This document shows positions 16,251 through 24,955 of a stretch of DNA of 64,000 bases, piece after piece. The stretch's first letter is position 1. Each line of letters opens with the position of its first letter. Position numbers and translations under genes: made by a program. The stretch spans positions 186,001-250,000 of the forward strand of contig NZ_SBKO01000002.1 of NCBI RefSeq assembly GCF_004122165.1, in the 5' to 3' direction. A model generated the notes under the pieces. That model was not told where the DNA came from. It made no database searches and was given only the letters and a program-made list of their open reading frames with translations. The stretch comes from Flavobacterium amnicola (GTDB lineage: Bacteria > Bacteroidota > Bacteroidia > Flavobacteriales > Flavobacteriaceae).

Positions 16251-18498
16251 AAGTTTCATTTACATTCAAAAGTATCGTTTCATAAAGTTCATCAATATTA
16301 ACCGGCTTACTCAAAACTTTCTTGATTTTAGAAGCGGAGAACAATTCTTTATTGACTTCTTCAGAAATGGCTGTTAAAGCAATTATCGGAATTTTAGGCT
16401 TTAATTTTGAAATGTAATCCGAAGCTTCAAAACCATCCATAATGGGCATCATAATATCCATCAAAATTAAATCATAATCTGCTTCTTCTACACTTCTACA
16501 GGTTTCCAAACCATTGTTGACAACATCACAAGTATATCCTTTTTTTATAATAATCTTCTTAGTGATTAACTGATTCGTTTTATTGTCTTCCACCAATAGA
16601 ATTCTAATAGCAGAAGGATCTTTGATTATTTTGGCTTCGATTGGTACAGTATTAATTTCCTCGTATTTTTCAAAATCCAAAGAAAATGAAACGGTCGTAC
16701 CTTTATTGGGTTTGGAATCAATTTTCAGGTTTTTGTTGAAAAGAGACAAGGTTTTTTTAACTAAGGTTAAACCCAAACCAGAACCACCATATTCATAATT
16801 AATCTTATCGGAACCTTGATAAAACAAATCAAAAATTTTCTCTTTAATTTCCTTATCAATTCCAATTCCCGTGTCTTTAATTATAAATTCAACGGTTATT
16901 TTATCATTACTTTCCTCAATATTTTTAGTTTCAACAACCACATTTCCATCTTTGGTAAACTTAAACGCATTGTCAATCAAACTAAATAAAACCTGATGCA
17001 ATTTGGCTTCGTCGAATAATAATTTTTCGGGGATTTTAGAATCAACAAGCATTGAAACCTTATTATTATTCTTACGGTTTTTTTCAACTACCGTTAAAAT
17101 TTTAGTCAGCAGTACATTTAATGAAACCACATCTCTTTTAGGTATATATTCGTTTTCAAGACTGTCAATTACATTGATTTCAATAATATTTCCCGATAAA
17201 CTATATAAATTTTGAACCGAAGCCTGCAATTGTTCAATGTTGGTTTCATAATTACTTTGATCTTCTTCCATCAAATGGAGCAAACCGTTTAAAGTATAAA
17301 TCGGCGTTCGCAATTCATGAGAAATAGTATCTAATAATTTCTTCTTAACATTTAATGCCATTCCCAATTCTGAATTAGCCTTATGAAGCAAGTCATTTTT
17401 TTCACTCAAAAGATCATTTGTAAAGCTTTTGAATTTCGCATTTCGATATTGAAAATACAATAGGACGATTAAAATGATAATCGTTATCAAGCAAACAAAT
17501 AGCAAATAGTTTTTGTATTTAACATTTTCACTTTTAAGCTCATTTTGCTTAATAATGGATTGAAATTCTATGTTTTTTACCTCTAATTCTCTTTTTTGAT
17601 TCAAAAAATGATTCATTTTAACGACTCTGTAAACCAGTCTTCGCTTAAAAAAATCAGTGGCAATTTTAAAATTAGCGGTCGCTTCTTTGTATTTTTTTTG
17701 CTTTTCATACACCTGTCCTAAAACAAAATGATAGCGTGATTTTAATAAAAAATCTTCGTCATGATGTTGAAAATCATCCGACTTTTCAACTAACCCTAAA
17801 TATTGTAATGATTTCGCAAGATCATCCAGATGACAATAGCTTTCAGCAATAAATAAATTGATTTCCGGTTGATCAGAATTATCTCCGGTTTCTTTACATG
17901 TTTTTAAAAATTGAAGTGAATTTTCTAATGTTTTATTCCAATCTTCTTTTTTTAAATAGAGAAGTGTTAGATTATAATACATATCTACCTGTTTCTCTTT
18001 GGGTGCATATTGGGTGAGAAATATTTGGGAAAGTAGTGTGTACTTTTCGTCTAATTGTTCATTTCCTTGAGAATTATAAAAAACGGCTAAATGTTCATAG
18101 TATTCCCCTCGGATACAATAGTTGTTGTGTTTACTTAAAATTTTATCGACTTTATCTAAAACTTTTTTACTGGAAACATAATCGAATTTGGTAACATAGA
18201 AATAGGAAATTTCTAAATACAAATACATTAATTGATCATAGTTTTTCCTTGCGATTAACTCCTCCTCTAATTTAGTTATGATTTGATTCCCTGCAACATA
18301 GTGTTCATAATCATTATCTTCAAATAACTTTTGGGCCTTTTCAAATTGTTTTAATATTTCAGGGTCAATAGCATTGGGTTGCTGAGAAGCAAAAACAGGA
18401 GTATTCAAAAAAAATAAGGCTACTACAAAACAAGATAATAATAGTTTTGAACCTATAATCCAATTGATATTAAAAATTGCTTTTGAAGTAGTTTTCAC
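16249..18498 (-). CDS. Hybrid sensor histidine kinase with TPR sensor region and C-terminal receiver
   Basis: A 749-residue two-component hybrid kinase. Order: signal-anchor/signal peptide (about 15-37, '...TPVFASQQ'); a periplasmic region of about 290 residues with TPR-like helical repeats; one transmembrane helix (331-349); a coiled linker; HisKA with phosphoacceptor His394 in 'TISHELRTPIY'; HATPase with N box 'LIDNAFKFT', 'KDTGIGID' and 'GGSGLGLTLVKKT'; and a receiver (from about 631) with 'LLVEDNKTNQ', phosphoacceptor Asp681 in 'LILMDIMMP', and 'LSKPVN'. The start is GTG (18498); no ATG lies between it and the signal segment. There is no output DNA-binding domain, so it must pass the signal on or act by phosphorelay. 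The stimulus and partner are unknown. Confidence 0.92.
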   Translation of the reverse strand: MKTTSKAIFNINWIIGSKLLLSCFVVALFFLNTPVFASQQPNAIDPEILKQFEKAQKLFEDNDYEHYVAGNQIITKLEEELIARKNYDQLMYLYLEISYFYVTKFDYVSSKKVLDKVDKILSKHNNYCIRGEYYEHLAVFYNSQGNEQLDEKYTLLSQIFLTQYAPKEKQVDMYYNLTLLYLKKEDWNKTLENSLQFLKTCKETGDNSDQPEINLFIAESYCHLDDLAKSLQYLGLVEKSDDFQHHDEDFLLKSRYHFVLGQVYEKQKKYKEATANFKIATDFFKRRLVYRVVKMNHFLNQKRELEVKNIEFQSIIKQNELKSENVKYKNYLLFVCLITIIILIVLLYFQYRNAKFKSFTNDLLSEKNDLLHKANSELGMALNVKKKLLDTISHELRTPIYTLNGLLHLMEEDQSNYETNIEQLQASVQNLYSLSGNIIEINVIDSLENEYIPKRDVVSLNVLLTKILTVVEKNRKNNNKVSMLVDSKIPEKLLFDEAKLHQVLFSLIDNAFKFTKDGNVVVETKNIEESNDKITVEFIIKDTGIGIDKEIKEKIFDLFYQGSDKINYEYGGSGLGLTLVKKTLSLFNKNLKIDSKPNKGTTVSFSLDFEKYEEINTVPIEAKIIKDPSAIRILLVEDNKTNQLITKKIIIKKGYTCDVVNNGLETCRSVEEADYDLILMDIMMPIMDGFEASDYISKLKPKIPIIALTAISEEVNKELFSASKIKKVLSKPVNIDELYETILLNVNET

Positions 18499-18611
18499 AC
18501 GATACTATTTAATTTATATGAATTTACGATAATATTCATTTTTAACCAAATTTAATAGACGTTTAACCATTTTTCAGGTTGGCCAAAAGAAAAGCCCACA
18601 ATATAATTACA

Positions 18612-18641
18612 TTGCGAATTGCACTTTGATTCTTATATTTG
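18612..18641 (+). promoter_or_regulatory. Promoter of the DUF2200 gene, TTG-N19-TATATTTG
   Basis: The most complete Bacteroidota-type promoter in the window: -33 TTG at 18612-18614, a 19-bp spacer, and -7 TATATTTG at 18634-18641. It lies 52 bp before the ATG at 18694. Confidence 0.65.
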
Positions 18642-18693
18642 TTTACTATTTAGAAATGCATTTTTCCAATCATCATAATTCATCTTTTCAATC

Positions 18694-19044
18694 ATGCAAA
18701 TCGAACGCGTCTTTAAAATGTCCTTTGCCAGTGTTTATCCGCATTACATTACCAAAGCGGAAAAAAAAGGGCGTACCAAAGCTGAAGTCGATACCATTAT
18801 TGGTTGGTTAACGGGTTATAATCAAGATCAATTAGAACAAATTATAACTGCCAAAGTCGATTTTCAAACGTTTTTTGGTCAAGCGCCTCAAATTCATCCG
18901 AATGCATCCAAAATTACGGGTGTCATTTGCGGCCACCGTATTGAGGAAATCGAAAACGAACTCATGCGACAAATTCGTTATTTAGACAAGCTCATCGATG
19001 AATTGGCTAAGGGCAAAGCCATGGAAAAAATTTTAAGAACTTAA
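18694..19044 (+). CDS. DUF2200 family protein
   Basis: A 116-residue soluble protein that matches the DUF2200 family by its opening '[24 protein letters not shown]', seen here in parts ('[14 protein letters not shown]', '[13 protein letters not shown]'), then '[13 protein letters not shown]', '[13 protein letters not shown]', '[14 protein letters not shown]' and the closing '[20 protein letters not shown]'. The function is unknown; the length and sequence are typical. It stands alone with its own promoter and converges on ruvX with a 23-bp gap. Confidence 0.88.
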   Translation: MQIERVFKMSFASVYPHYITKAEKKGRTKAEVDTIIGWLTGYNQDQLEQIITAKVDFQTFFGQAPQIHPNASKITGVICGHRIEEIENELMRQIRYLDKLIDELAKGKAMEKILRT

Positions 19045-19067
19045 CTATTTCCTTTTAATAGTGAGGA

Positions 19068-19484
19068 TTAAAACATTTTTCGAGACAAATAATCCCGAAG
19101 CATGATGGTCGCAGAAATTTCGTCAATTAAACCTTTATTTTGACGCTGTTTTTTGGTCAATCCGCTATCAATCATCGTTTGAAAGGCCATTTTAGACGTA
19201 AAACGCTCATCTACACGAACCAAAGGCATATCGGGAAATGCTGTTTTAAATTTTTCGACAAATGCTTCAATAATGGGAGTGCTTTCTGAAGGTTGTCCAT
19301 TCATTTGCTTGGGCTCACCAATTAAAACTTTCATCACTTTTTCTTTTTCAAAGTAATCTTTTAAAAAGGCTAAAGCAGTATCTGAAGGAACTGTGGTTAA
19401 ACCCGAAGCAATAATTTGCAATTCATCGGTTACTGCAATTCCAGTTCGTTTTTGTCCGTAATCTATAGCAAGGATTCTTGGCAT
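19068..19484 (-). CDS. ruvX: Putative pre-16S rRNA nuclease / Holliday junction resolvase-like YqgF
   Basis: RNase H-fold protein of the YqgF/RuvX family, needed for processing the 5' end of 16S rRNA in E. coli and related to Holliday junction resolvases. The 138 residues are the family length. Seen: 'ILAIDYGQKRTGIAVTD' with the first catalytic Asp, 'IGEPKQMNG', 'VDERFTSKMA' with the second acidic residue, and 'DEISATIMLRDYL' with the third. It is divergent from the acyltransferase gene; the 78-bp gap carries a -7 box for the other direction. Confidence 0.93.
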   Translation of the reverse strand: MPRILAIDYGQKRTGIAVTDELQIIASGLTTVPSDTALAFLKDYFEKEKVMKVLIGEPKQMNGQPSESTPIIEAFVEKFKTAFPDMPLVRVDERFTSKMAFQTMIDSGLTKKQRQNKGLIDEISATIMLRDYLSRKMF

Positions 19485-19540
19485 CTCATTTTTTTACAAA
19501 AATACAGTATTTAGTGAATTTAGCTATTGGTTAAAAGAAT

Positions 19541-19548
19541 TATATTTG
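19541..19548 (+). promoter_or_regulatory. -7 box TATATTTG of the OafA-like/dapD/GT4 operon
   Basis: Perfect TAnnTTTG match, 15 bp before the ATG at 19563, giving a very short leader. Confidence 0.5.
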
Positions 19549-19562
19549 CGTAAAATTTGTGA

Positions 19563-21467
19563 ATGAAGTTACCTATTTCTTACCGACCAGACATCGACGG
19601 AATGAGAGCCATTGCCGTTTTATTAGTGATATTATTTCATGCAAATTTTTCTCTTTTTTCTGGTGGATATATAGGAGTTGACGTGTTTTTTGTGCTTTCT
19701 GGCTATTTAATTACGTTGACGATTGATAAGGAAATGAGTGAAAACCGATTTTCTTTTCAGCAGTTTTATTTGCGCAGAATTCGACGTATCATTCCGGTGT
19801 TGGTTTTTATAATGCTAATAGTCACTATTCCAGCTTATTTGATTCTTTTTGCCGATAATTTAGAATCCTACGGGAGAACTTTATTGCATACTATTTTATC
19901 AACCAATAACTTCCATTTGTGGGTAATTTTGAAGGATTACTTTGCTGAAAACTCTGATTTAATTCCGTTTTTACACACTTGGTCACTTTCCGTAGAAGAA
20001 CAATTTTACTTTGTGTGGCCGGTATTGTTATTGGTTTTACATAAATTCTTAACGACGAAAAACCGATTGCTTTTCATTGTGTTGTTTGTGATTGCAATGT
20101 TGGTCTTATCAATTTATCTGACCAAAACAAATATGAACATGGCATATTTCCTATTACCGGCTCGTTTTTTCGAATTGGGAATGGGGGCATGTTTGGCGAT
20201 GTATTGGGATAAACTACCAACTTTTGCAAAACAATACAATGGTTTTATTTCGATTATTGGAATGGTGTTGATTGTGTTACCAGCAGTCATGTTGACTAAA
20301 GGGAGTGCTTTTCCGGGATTAAATGCCTTTTGGCCTTGTTTGGGTACTTGCCTTTTAATCTATACCGGAAAAACAACTGAAAATCAAGGAATACTAAATA
20401 CGATACTTCAGAATAAACTATTAGTTTGGGTGGGGCTTCTCTCCTATTCCTTGTACTTATGGCATTGGCCAATCTTTACTTTTATCAAATATTTAGGTGT
20501 AAATTTAGAAGGAACTATTCGAATTGGAGCAATTTTGCTAACATTTGTACTTTCTTATTTATCTTGGAAATATGTCGAGCAACCCTTCCGAATCAAATAC
20601 AAATTTGATTTCAAACGCACGATGCTTTATGTTTTTGTTCCATCATTAGTCTTGATTGCAGCAATCTATGGAATTTTAGACGCAAAAGATGGATTCCCGA
20701 ATCGTTTCCCAAATTTAGCCGAATTCAATCCTAAAGCGAACTATCCGAATAAAGTAAGACAAAACTGTTTTGATCAATTCAAAATTGGAAATTGTGACGA
20801 ATGCTTTTTAGGCGTGAAAAAAGAAAAACTGGACGGAATGTTAATTGGAGATTCTTTTGGAAACCACACCGCAGCCTTCTTGGATATTTTAGCCAAAGAT
20901 GCTGGCTTGTATTTACACGATTCTACCGCTGGAGGTTATCCCGTTTTAAATAAATTGGATGAAAATGGAAATCCTGTTTTCCCACCCGAATATGCTATAA
21001 ACCGATTACAATACGCCAAACAGTTTGACACGATTTATATCGCTGCCAATTGGGACGAACAAGGTACATCGAACAGTCCAAATTATTTATCGATTGTAAA
21101 AACTGTCGGAGAACTTATAAAACTTGGTAAAAAAGTCGTTATTTTTGATTGTTTAAGAGCATCAACCGAATTGAATTTACACAAAGCCAAATTGGTAAAA
21201 TCGGGCAATATGGTGTTTTTTAAGGATACCGATTTTAGAATTCCGATGTATGAACGACCAAATGACTACATCGTATATGTCATGAAACAAAAATTTCCAG
21301 AACTAATAGTAATCGATTTAAACGATGCGATGTGCAAAGATGGAAAATGTGATATTCAACTCGACAATACCATAGTGTACAGAAACTTCAATCATTTAAA
21401 CACTTCTGGTGCCGAAATGATGGCTAAAAAATATATTGAATTAAAAGGAAACCCGTTAAAAAAATAA
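19563..21467 (+). CDS. OafA-like acyltransferase 3 with fused SGNH domain
   Basis: Inner-membrane O-acyltransferase that modifies surface polysaccharide or LPS. Residues 1-345 are the acyltransferase 3 (AT3) domain with about ten membrane segments, starting 'YRPDIDGMRAIAVLLVILFHA' (read as 'DIDGMRAIAVLLVILFHA') with the conserved His in 'FHA', and an 'RRIRRIIPV' motif. An eleventh helix (about 360-375) leads to a periplasmic SGNH domain with nucleophile Ser431 in 'IGDSFGNH' and catalytic His611 in 'NHLNTSGAEM'. The AT3-SGNH fusion is typical of O-antigen acetylases. It starts an operon with dapD (3-bp gap) and a GT4 glycosyltransferase. The acceptor sugar is unknown. Confidence 0.92.
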   Translation: MKLPISYRPDIDGMRAIAVLLVILFHANFSLFSGGYIGVDVFFVLSGYLITLTIDKEMSENRFSFQQFYLRRIRRIIPVLVFIMLIVTIPAYLILFADNLESYGRTLLHTILSTNNFHLWVILKDYFAENSDLIPFLHTWSLSVEEQFYFVWPVLLLVLHKFLTTKNRLLFIVLFVIAMLVLSIYLTKTNMNMAYFLLPARFFELGMGACLAMYWDKLPTFAKQYNGFISIIGMVLIVLPAVMLTKGSAFPGLNAFWPCLGTCLLIYTGKTTENQGILNTILQNKLLVWVGLLSYSLYLWHWPIFTFIKYLGVNLEGTIRIGAILLTFVLSYLSWKYVEQPFRIKYKFDFKRTMLYVFVPSLVLIAAIYGILDAKDGFPNRFPNLAEFNPKANYPNKVRQNCFDQFKIGNCDECFLGVKKEKLDGMLIGDSFGNHTAAFLDILAKDAGLYLHDSTAGGYPVLNKLDENGNPVFPPEYAINRLQYAKQFDTIYIAANWDEQGTSNSPNYLSIVKTVGELIKLGKKVVIFDCLRASTELNLHKAKLVKSGNMVFFKDTDFRIPMYERPNDYIVYVMKQKFPELIVIDLNDAMCKDGKCDIQLDNTIVYRNFNHLNTSGAEMMAKKYIELKGNPLKK

Positions 21468-21470
21468 GAA

Positions 21471-22286
21471 ATGCAACACTTACAAACTATTATTGAACAA
21501 GCTTGGGAAAACAGAGCCTTGTTACAAGAAGAAGCAACACAAAATACAATCAGAGAAGTAGTGAATTTACTTGACGCTGGAACACTTCGCGTAGCAGAAC
21601 CTACAGCTAACGGTTGGCAAGTAAACGAATGGGTTAAAAAAGCAGTAGTGATGTACTTCCCAATTCAAAAAATGGAAACTTTTGAAGTAGGAATTTTTGA
21701 ATATCACGATAAAATTCCATTGAAACGTGGCTATGCCGAAAAAGGAATCCGTGTAGTGCCTCACGCAGTGGCACGTCATGGTGCCTATATTTCAAAAGGG
21801 GTTATTTTAATGCCGAGTTATGTCAACATTGGGGCCTATGTCGATGAAGGAACAATGGTAGATACTTGGGCGACTGTTGGAAGTTGTGCTCAAATTGGAA
21901 AAGACGTTCATTTAAGTGGTGGTGTTGGAATTGGAGGTGTTTTAGAACCTTTACAAGCGGCACCCGTAATCATTGAAGATGGTGCTTTCATAGGTTCTCG
22001 TTGTATTGTAGTGGAAGGGGTTCGCGTTGAAAGAGAAGCGGTTTTAGGTGCAAATGTATGCTTAACAGCATCTACAAAAATAATTGATGTAACAGGTCCT
22101 AATCCTATTGAATATAAAGGAGTTGTCCCTGCTCGTTCTGTAGTAATTCCAGGTAGCTATGCCAAAAAATTTGAAGCAGGAGAATACCAAGTACCTTGTG
22201 CACTTATCATTGGAAAACGCAAGCCTTCAACCGATTTAAAAACCTCTCTTAATGATGCATTAAGAGAATATAATGTAGCGGTTTAA
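21471..22286 (+). CDS. dapD: 2,3,4,5-tetrahydropyridine-2,6-dicarboxylate N-succinyltransferase
   Basis: Transfers succinyl from succinyl-CoA to tetrahydrodipicolinate in the succinylase branch of lysine and meso-diaminopimelate synthesis. The 271 residues are normal. The N-terminal helical part contains 'GWQVNEWVKKAVVMYFP' and 'PHAVARHGAYI'. The left-handed beta-helix contains 'MPSYVNIGAYVDEG', 'DTWATVGSCAQIG', 'HLSGGVGIGGVLEPLQA' and 'EDGAFIGSRCIVVEGV'. These motifs separate it from the acetyltransferase DapH. It lies between two surface-polysaccharide genes (3 and 2 bp gaps), so a peptidoglycan/lysine step is cotranscribed with envelope glycan genes. Confidence 0.96.
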   Translation: MQHLQTIIEQAWENRALLQEEATQNTIREVVNLLDAGTLRVAEPTANGWQVNEWVKKAVVMYFPIQKMETFEVGIFEYHDKIPLKRGYAEKGIRVVPHAVARHGAYISKGVILMPSYVNIGAYVDEGTMVDTWATVGSCAQIGKDVHLSGGVGIGGVLEPLQAAPVIIEDGAFIGSRCIVVEGVRVEREAVLGANVCLTASTKIIDVTGPNPIEYKGVVPARSVVIPGSYAKKFEAGEYQVPCALIIGKRKPSTDLKTSLNDALREYNVAV

Positions 22287-22288
22287 GA

Positions 22289-23404
22289 ATGAAAATAGGA
22301 TACGAAGCAAAACGCGTTTTTCATAATAAAACAGGTTTGGGAAATTATAGCCGGGATTTAGTACGAATCCTGGCCCATTTTTATCCTGACAACCAGTATT
22401 TGCTTTACAATCCAAAAAAAAATAAGGAAGTCCTTTTCCAAAATGCTTCTGAAAATGTAGTGGAAAAACTACCTGCAACTCCGTTCTATAAAAAGTTTTA
22501 TAATTTATGGAGACAAAAAGGAATTTTATCCGACCTAGTAAACGATAAAGTAGAAATTTTTCATGGACTTTCGGGAGAATTACCTACTGGATTGAAAGCT
22601 AAAAACATAAAAAGTGTCGTGACCATACACGATTTGATTTTTATGCGCTATCCCAATTTGTATTCTTTTTTTGATCGAAAAATTCATTATTTAAAATTCA
22701 AAAAAGCGGCAAATCAAGCCGATTTGGTAATAGCTATCAGCGAACAAACCAAAGAAGACATTATCACATACCTTAAAATACCAAGCGAAAAAATACAAGT
22801 CATCTATCAAGGATGTCAAGCAGTATTTAAACAAAAATATTCGGAAACTGAGAAAGAAAAAGCCATTCAAAAGTTTCAACTTCCAAAGCAATTTCTTTTA
22901 AATGTTGGTACTTTGGAAGAACGAAAAAATGCGTTTTCCATCGTTAAAGCCATAAAAGACTTAGATATACATTTGGTTCTGATTGGAAAAGAAACCGACT
23001 ACAGCAAACAAATCCGCGAGTATTGTGCAGCGAATAACTTGGAGCACCGAGTACACTTTTTAAAAGGACTGACCAGCAAAGAATTGGCAATCGTGTATCA
23101 ATTGGCGACCATTTTTATCTATCCATCTGTATTTGAAGGATTTGGCATCCCAATCATTGAAGCCTTATTCTCCAAAACTCCTGTAATTACTACAAATTCG
23201 GGTGTATTTCCGGAAGCGGGAGGTCCAGATTCTTGTTATGTAAATCCGATGGATGTAAGTGAAATAAAAAATACAATTGACTCCCTTTGGCAGAATGAAA
23301 TCCAAAGAAAAGAAATGGCTGAAAAAGGATTTGAATTTGTACAAAAGTTCAATGACGAAGTGATTGCCAAACAACTAATGCAAGCCTATCACGATTTATT
23401 TTGA
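22289..23404 (+). CDS. Glycosyltransferase family 4
   Basis: A 371-residue GT-B retaining glycosyltransferase for LPS or capsule. The N-terminal Rossmann half begins 'KIGYEAKRVFHNKTGLGNYS', ending 'HGLSGELPTGLK' and 'VVTIHDLIFMRYP'. The C-terminal half has 'NVGTLEERKN', 'GLTSKELAIVYQLATIFIYPS' split around residue 270, and the GT4 nucleotide-sugar motif 'FEGFGIPIIEALFSKTPVI' with two Glu spaced as E-x7-E. It is the third gene of the OafA-like/dapD operon. Its last 16 bases overlap the end of the convergent GT2 gene. Donor and acceptor are unknown; mannosyl- and rhamnosyltransferases are among its relatives. Confidence 0.9.
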   Translation: MKIGYEAKRVFHNKTGLGNYSRDLVRILAHFYPDNQYLLYNPKKNKEVLFQNASENVVEKLPATPFYKKFYNLWRQKGILSDLVNDKVEIFHGLSGELPTGLKAKNIKSVVTIHDLIFMRYPNLYSFFDRKIHYLKFKKAANQADLVIAISEQTKEDIITYLKIPSEKIQVIYQGCQAVFKQKYSETEKEKAIQKFQLPKQFLLNVGTLEERKNAFSIVKAIKDLDIHLVLIGKETDYSKQIREYCAANNLEHRVHFLKGLTSKELAIVYQLATIFIYPSVFEGFGIPIIEALFSKTPVITTNSGVFPEAGGPDSCYVNPMDVSEIKNTIDSLWQNEIQRKEMAEKGFEFVQKFNDEVIAKQLMQAYHDLF

Positions 23405-24138
23405 TGCAAGTCTTTTAGTTTGGCGTATTTTAAAAATCCGCAAAAAGCCGAAAACATACTCCATACAAATCCATGGTATCCGTTTAAAAAATTTCTTTGT
23501 AAGATATAATAGCGAATAAAATCGAATTTGAATTTAAACACGGTTTTCAGTGTAGATGGTTTTTTGTTTTTTTCGAACAACAATTCACCACTTAGCAGCG
23601 CATACTTGATTTGCTTGTTGATGGCTGTGGAAATATCAAAAACCGTATAATGTAGCATTTCATTTTTCAAACTACCAATAGCTCCGGTAACTTCAATTAC
23701 TTCGTGTACTTTCGCTTCAGTAAACTTTCCGTATTGTTTATTAAACAATCGAAGAATTGGTCTTTTGCTTTCGGCACCATAATGAAATATTTTGTTTAAA
23801 AAAACATGCGTACGAGGAATTAGAAAGCCATTTGCTTTGGAAAAATCTAACGTTTTAATTTCTCCAATTAATTCTTCCGACAACACTTCATCAGCATCTA
23901 AAGAAAGTACCCAGTCATTTTTCGTTTGATTGAGTGCAAATTGTTTTTGCAATCCAAAATTTTCGAATTTATGATAAATGACTTTGGCTTTGTATTTTTC
24001 ACAAATAGCAACTGTATTATCAGTACTACCAGAATCTATCACTACAATTTCATCTGCCCAGTACAATTTTTCCAAACACTTTTCAATTACTTTTTCTTCG
24101 TTATAAGTAATTATAGAAATCGATACTTTGTGTTGCAT
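23389..24138 (-). CDS. Glycosyltransferase family 2, WaaE/KdtX-like
   Basis: A 249-residue GT-A enzyme resembling the LPS inner-core beta-1,4-glucosyltransferase WaaE/KdtX. Seen: 'SISIITYNEEKVIEKCLEKL', 'ADEIVVIDSGSTDNTVAICE', 'QKQFALNQTKNDWVLSLDAD' with the DxD metal motif, 'GAESKRPILRLFNK' and 'EAKVHEVIEV'. A hydrophobic C-terminal stretch ('YHGFVWSMFSAFCGFLKY') may attach it to the membrane. It is cotranscribed with the upstream Kdo-kinase-like gene (1-bp gap), which supports an LPS core role. The sugar added is inferred from the family only. Confidence 0.88.
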   Translation of the reverse strand: MQHKVSISIITYNEEKVIEKCLEKLYWADEIVVIDSGSTDNTVAICEKYKAKVIYHKFENFGLQKQFALNQTKNDWVLSLDADEVLSEELIGEIKTLDFSKANGFLIPRTHVFLNKIFHYGAESKRPILRLFNKQYGKFTEAKVHEVIEVTGAIGSLKNEMLHYTVFDISTAINKQIKYALLSGELLFEKNKKPSTLKTVFKFKFDFIRYYILQRNFLNGYHGFVWSMFSAFCGFLKYAKLKDLHQNKS

Positions 24139-24139
24139 A

Positions 24140-24859
24140 TTATAATTTATACTTTTCTTTAAAAGCCCTTTTTTTATCTGCTCTATGGTAAAACTGTGAC
24201 GTATATTTCCACATTAAATTAAAAACTTCCTCTTCACTTTTATGATACAATTTTGCATACTCGTAACTGATCACTTTAATCATGTATTCGTTGGGTGTTA
24301 AACGACTCATGTTTTTCATTCGAGTGTCAAAATCCATTGCATTATGAAATTTCATTCTATTTAAATCGATCAAGTAAAAATCATATTGGTTCTCCCCTAC
24401 TTTTTTAATTAATGTATTTCCGGGTGAATGGTCTAAAAATTCAATTCCATTATCATGCAATTTAAAACAAAAACGAGCAAATTGTTGTAGGATATTTTCT
24501 AAATCAGGGATGTCTACATTAAAAAGCTGATTAAAAACATAATCGACTTCCAAAAACTCACAGATATAGTAACTGTCTTTTAATCGAAGCCAAGTTTTAT
24601 TTTCATAAAATGCGATTGGTTTAGGGGTACCGATATTGCAAGATTCTAGTTTTTTGGCATAGTCATAAGAACGTTTGGCTTTAGATTCTCTAAAAAAACG
24701 ATAAATAATTCCGTTAAGTAAAAGTGGAATTTTAAACGATTTTACCGTGACAACAGTGTTTTTATAGGGAAAATTTTTAATTATGTTTCGCTTTCCTTCT
24801 ACCAGTAGCGTTCCATCCTGATTAAAATTTTCAATAATATAGTGTAAGTCTTTATCCAT
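24140..24859 (-). CDS. LPS core kinase-like protein (KdkA/InaA family)
   Basis: A 239-residue protein-kinase-fold enzyme of the lipopolysaccharide kinase group, which phosphorylates Kdo or heptose of the inner core. Seen: an N-terminal lysine-containing strand 'TVVTVKSFKIP'; 'RESKAKRSYDYAKKL', which matches the 'F..S.A.RSY..A..L' feature of Kdo kinases; the catalytic loop 'FLDHSPGNTLI' (His-x-x-x-x-Asn form); and the metal-binding 'YLIDLNRMKF' in place of DFG. It heads a two-gene minus-strand operon with the WaaE-like transferase. It is divergent from the exostosin-like gene. Together the pair suggests synthesis of a phosphorylated inner core. Confidence 0.85.
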   Translation of the reverse strand: MDKDLHYIIENFNQDGTLLVEGKRNIIKNFPYKNTVVTVKSFKIPLLLNGIIYRFFRESKAKRSYDYAKKLESCNIGTPKPIAFYENKTWLRLKDSYYICEFLEVDYVFNQLFNVDIPDLENILQQFARFCFKLHDNGIEFLDHSPGNTLIKKVGENQYDFYLIDLNRMKFHNAMDFDTRMKNMSRLTPNEYMIKVISYEYAKLYHKSEEEVFNLMWKYTSQFYHRADKKRAFKEKYKL

Positions 24860-24926
24860 TGTTCTTATTAAGCAAACAAAATTAAGAGATTTTTTCAGAT
24901 AGTTAGTCGCAATAACATATTTATTG

Positions 24927-24934
24927 TAATTTTG
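24927..24934 (+). promoter_or_regulatory. -7 box TAATTTTG that favours the ATG at 24956
   Basis: A TAnnTTTG match. Transcription would begin near 24941, after the in-frame TTG at 24932, so the ATG at 24956 is the likely start of the exostosin-like gene. Confidence 0.45.
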
Positions 24935-24955
24935 ATTTTGAGCCTATCTAAAAAT

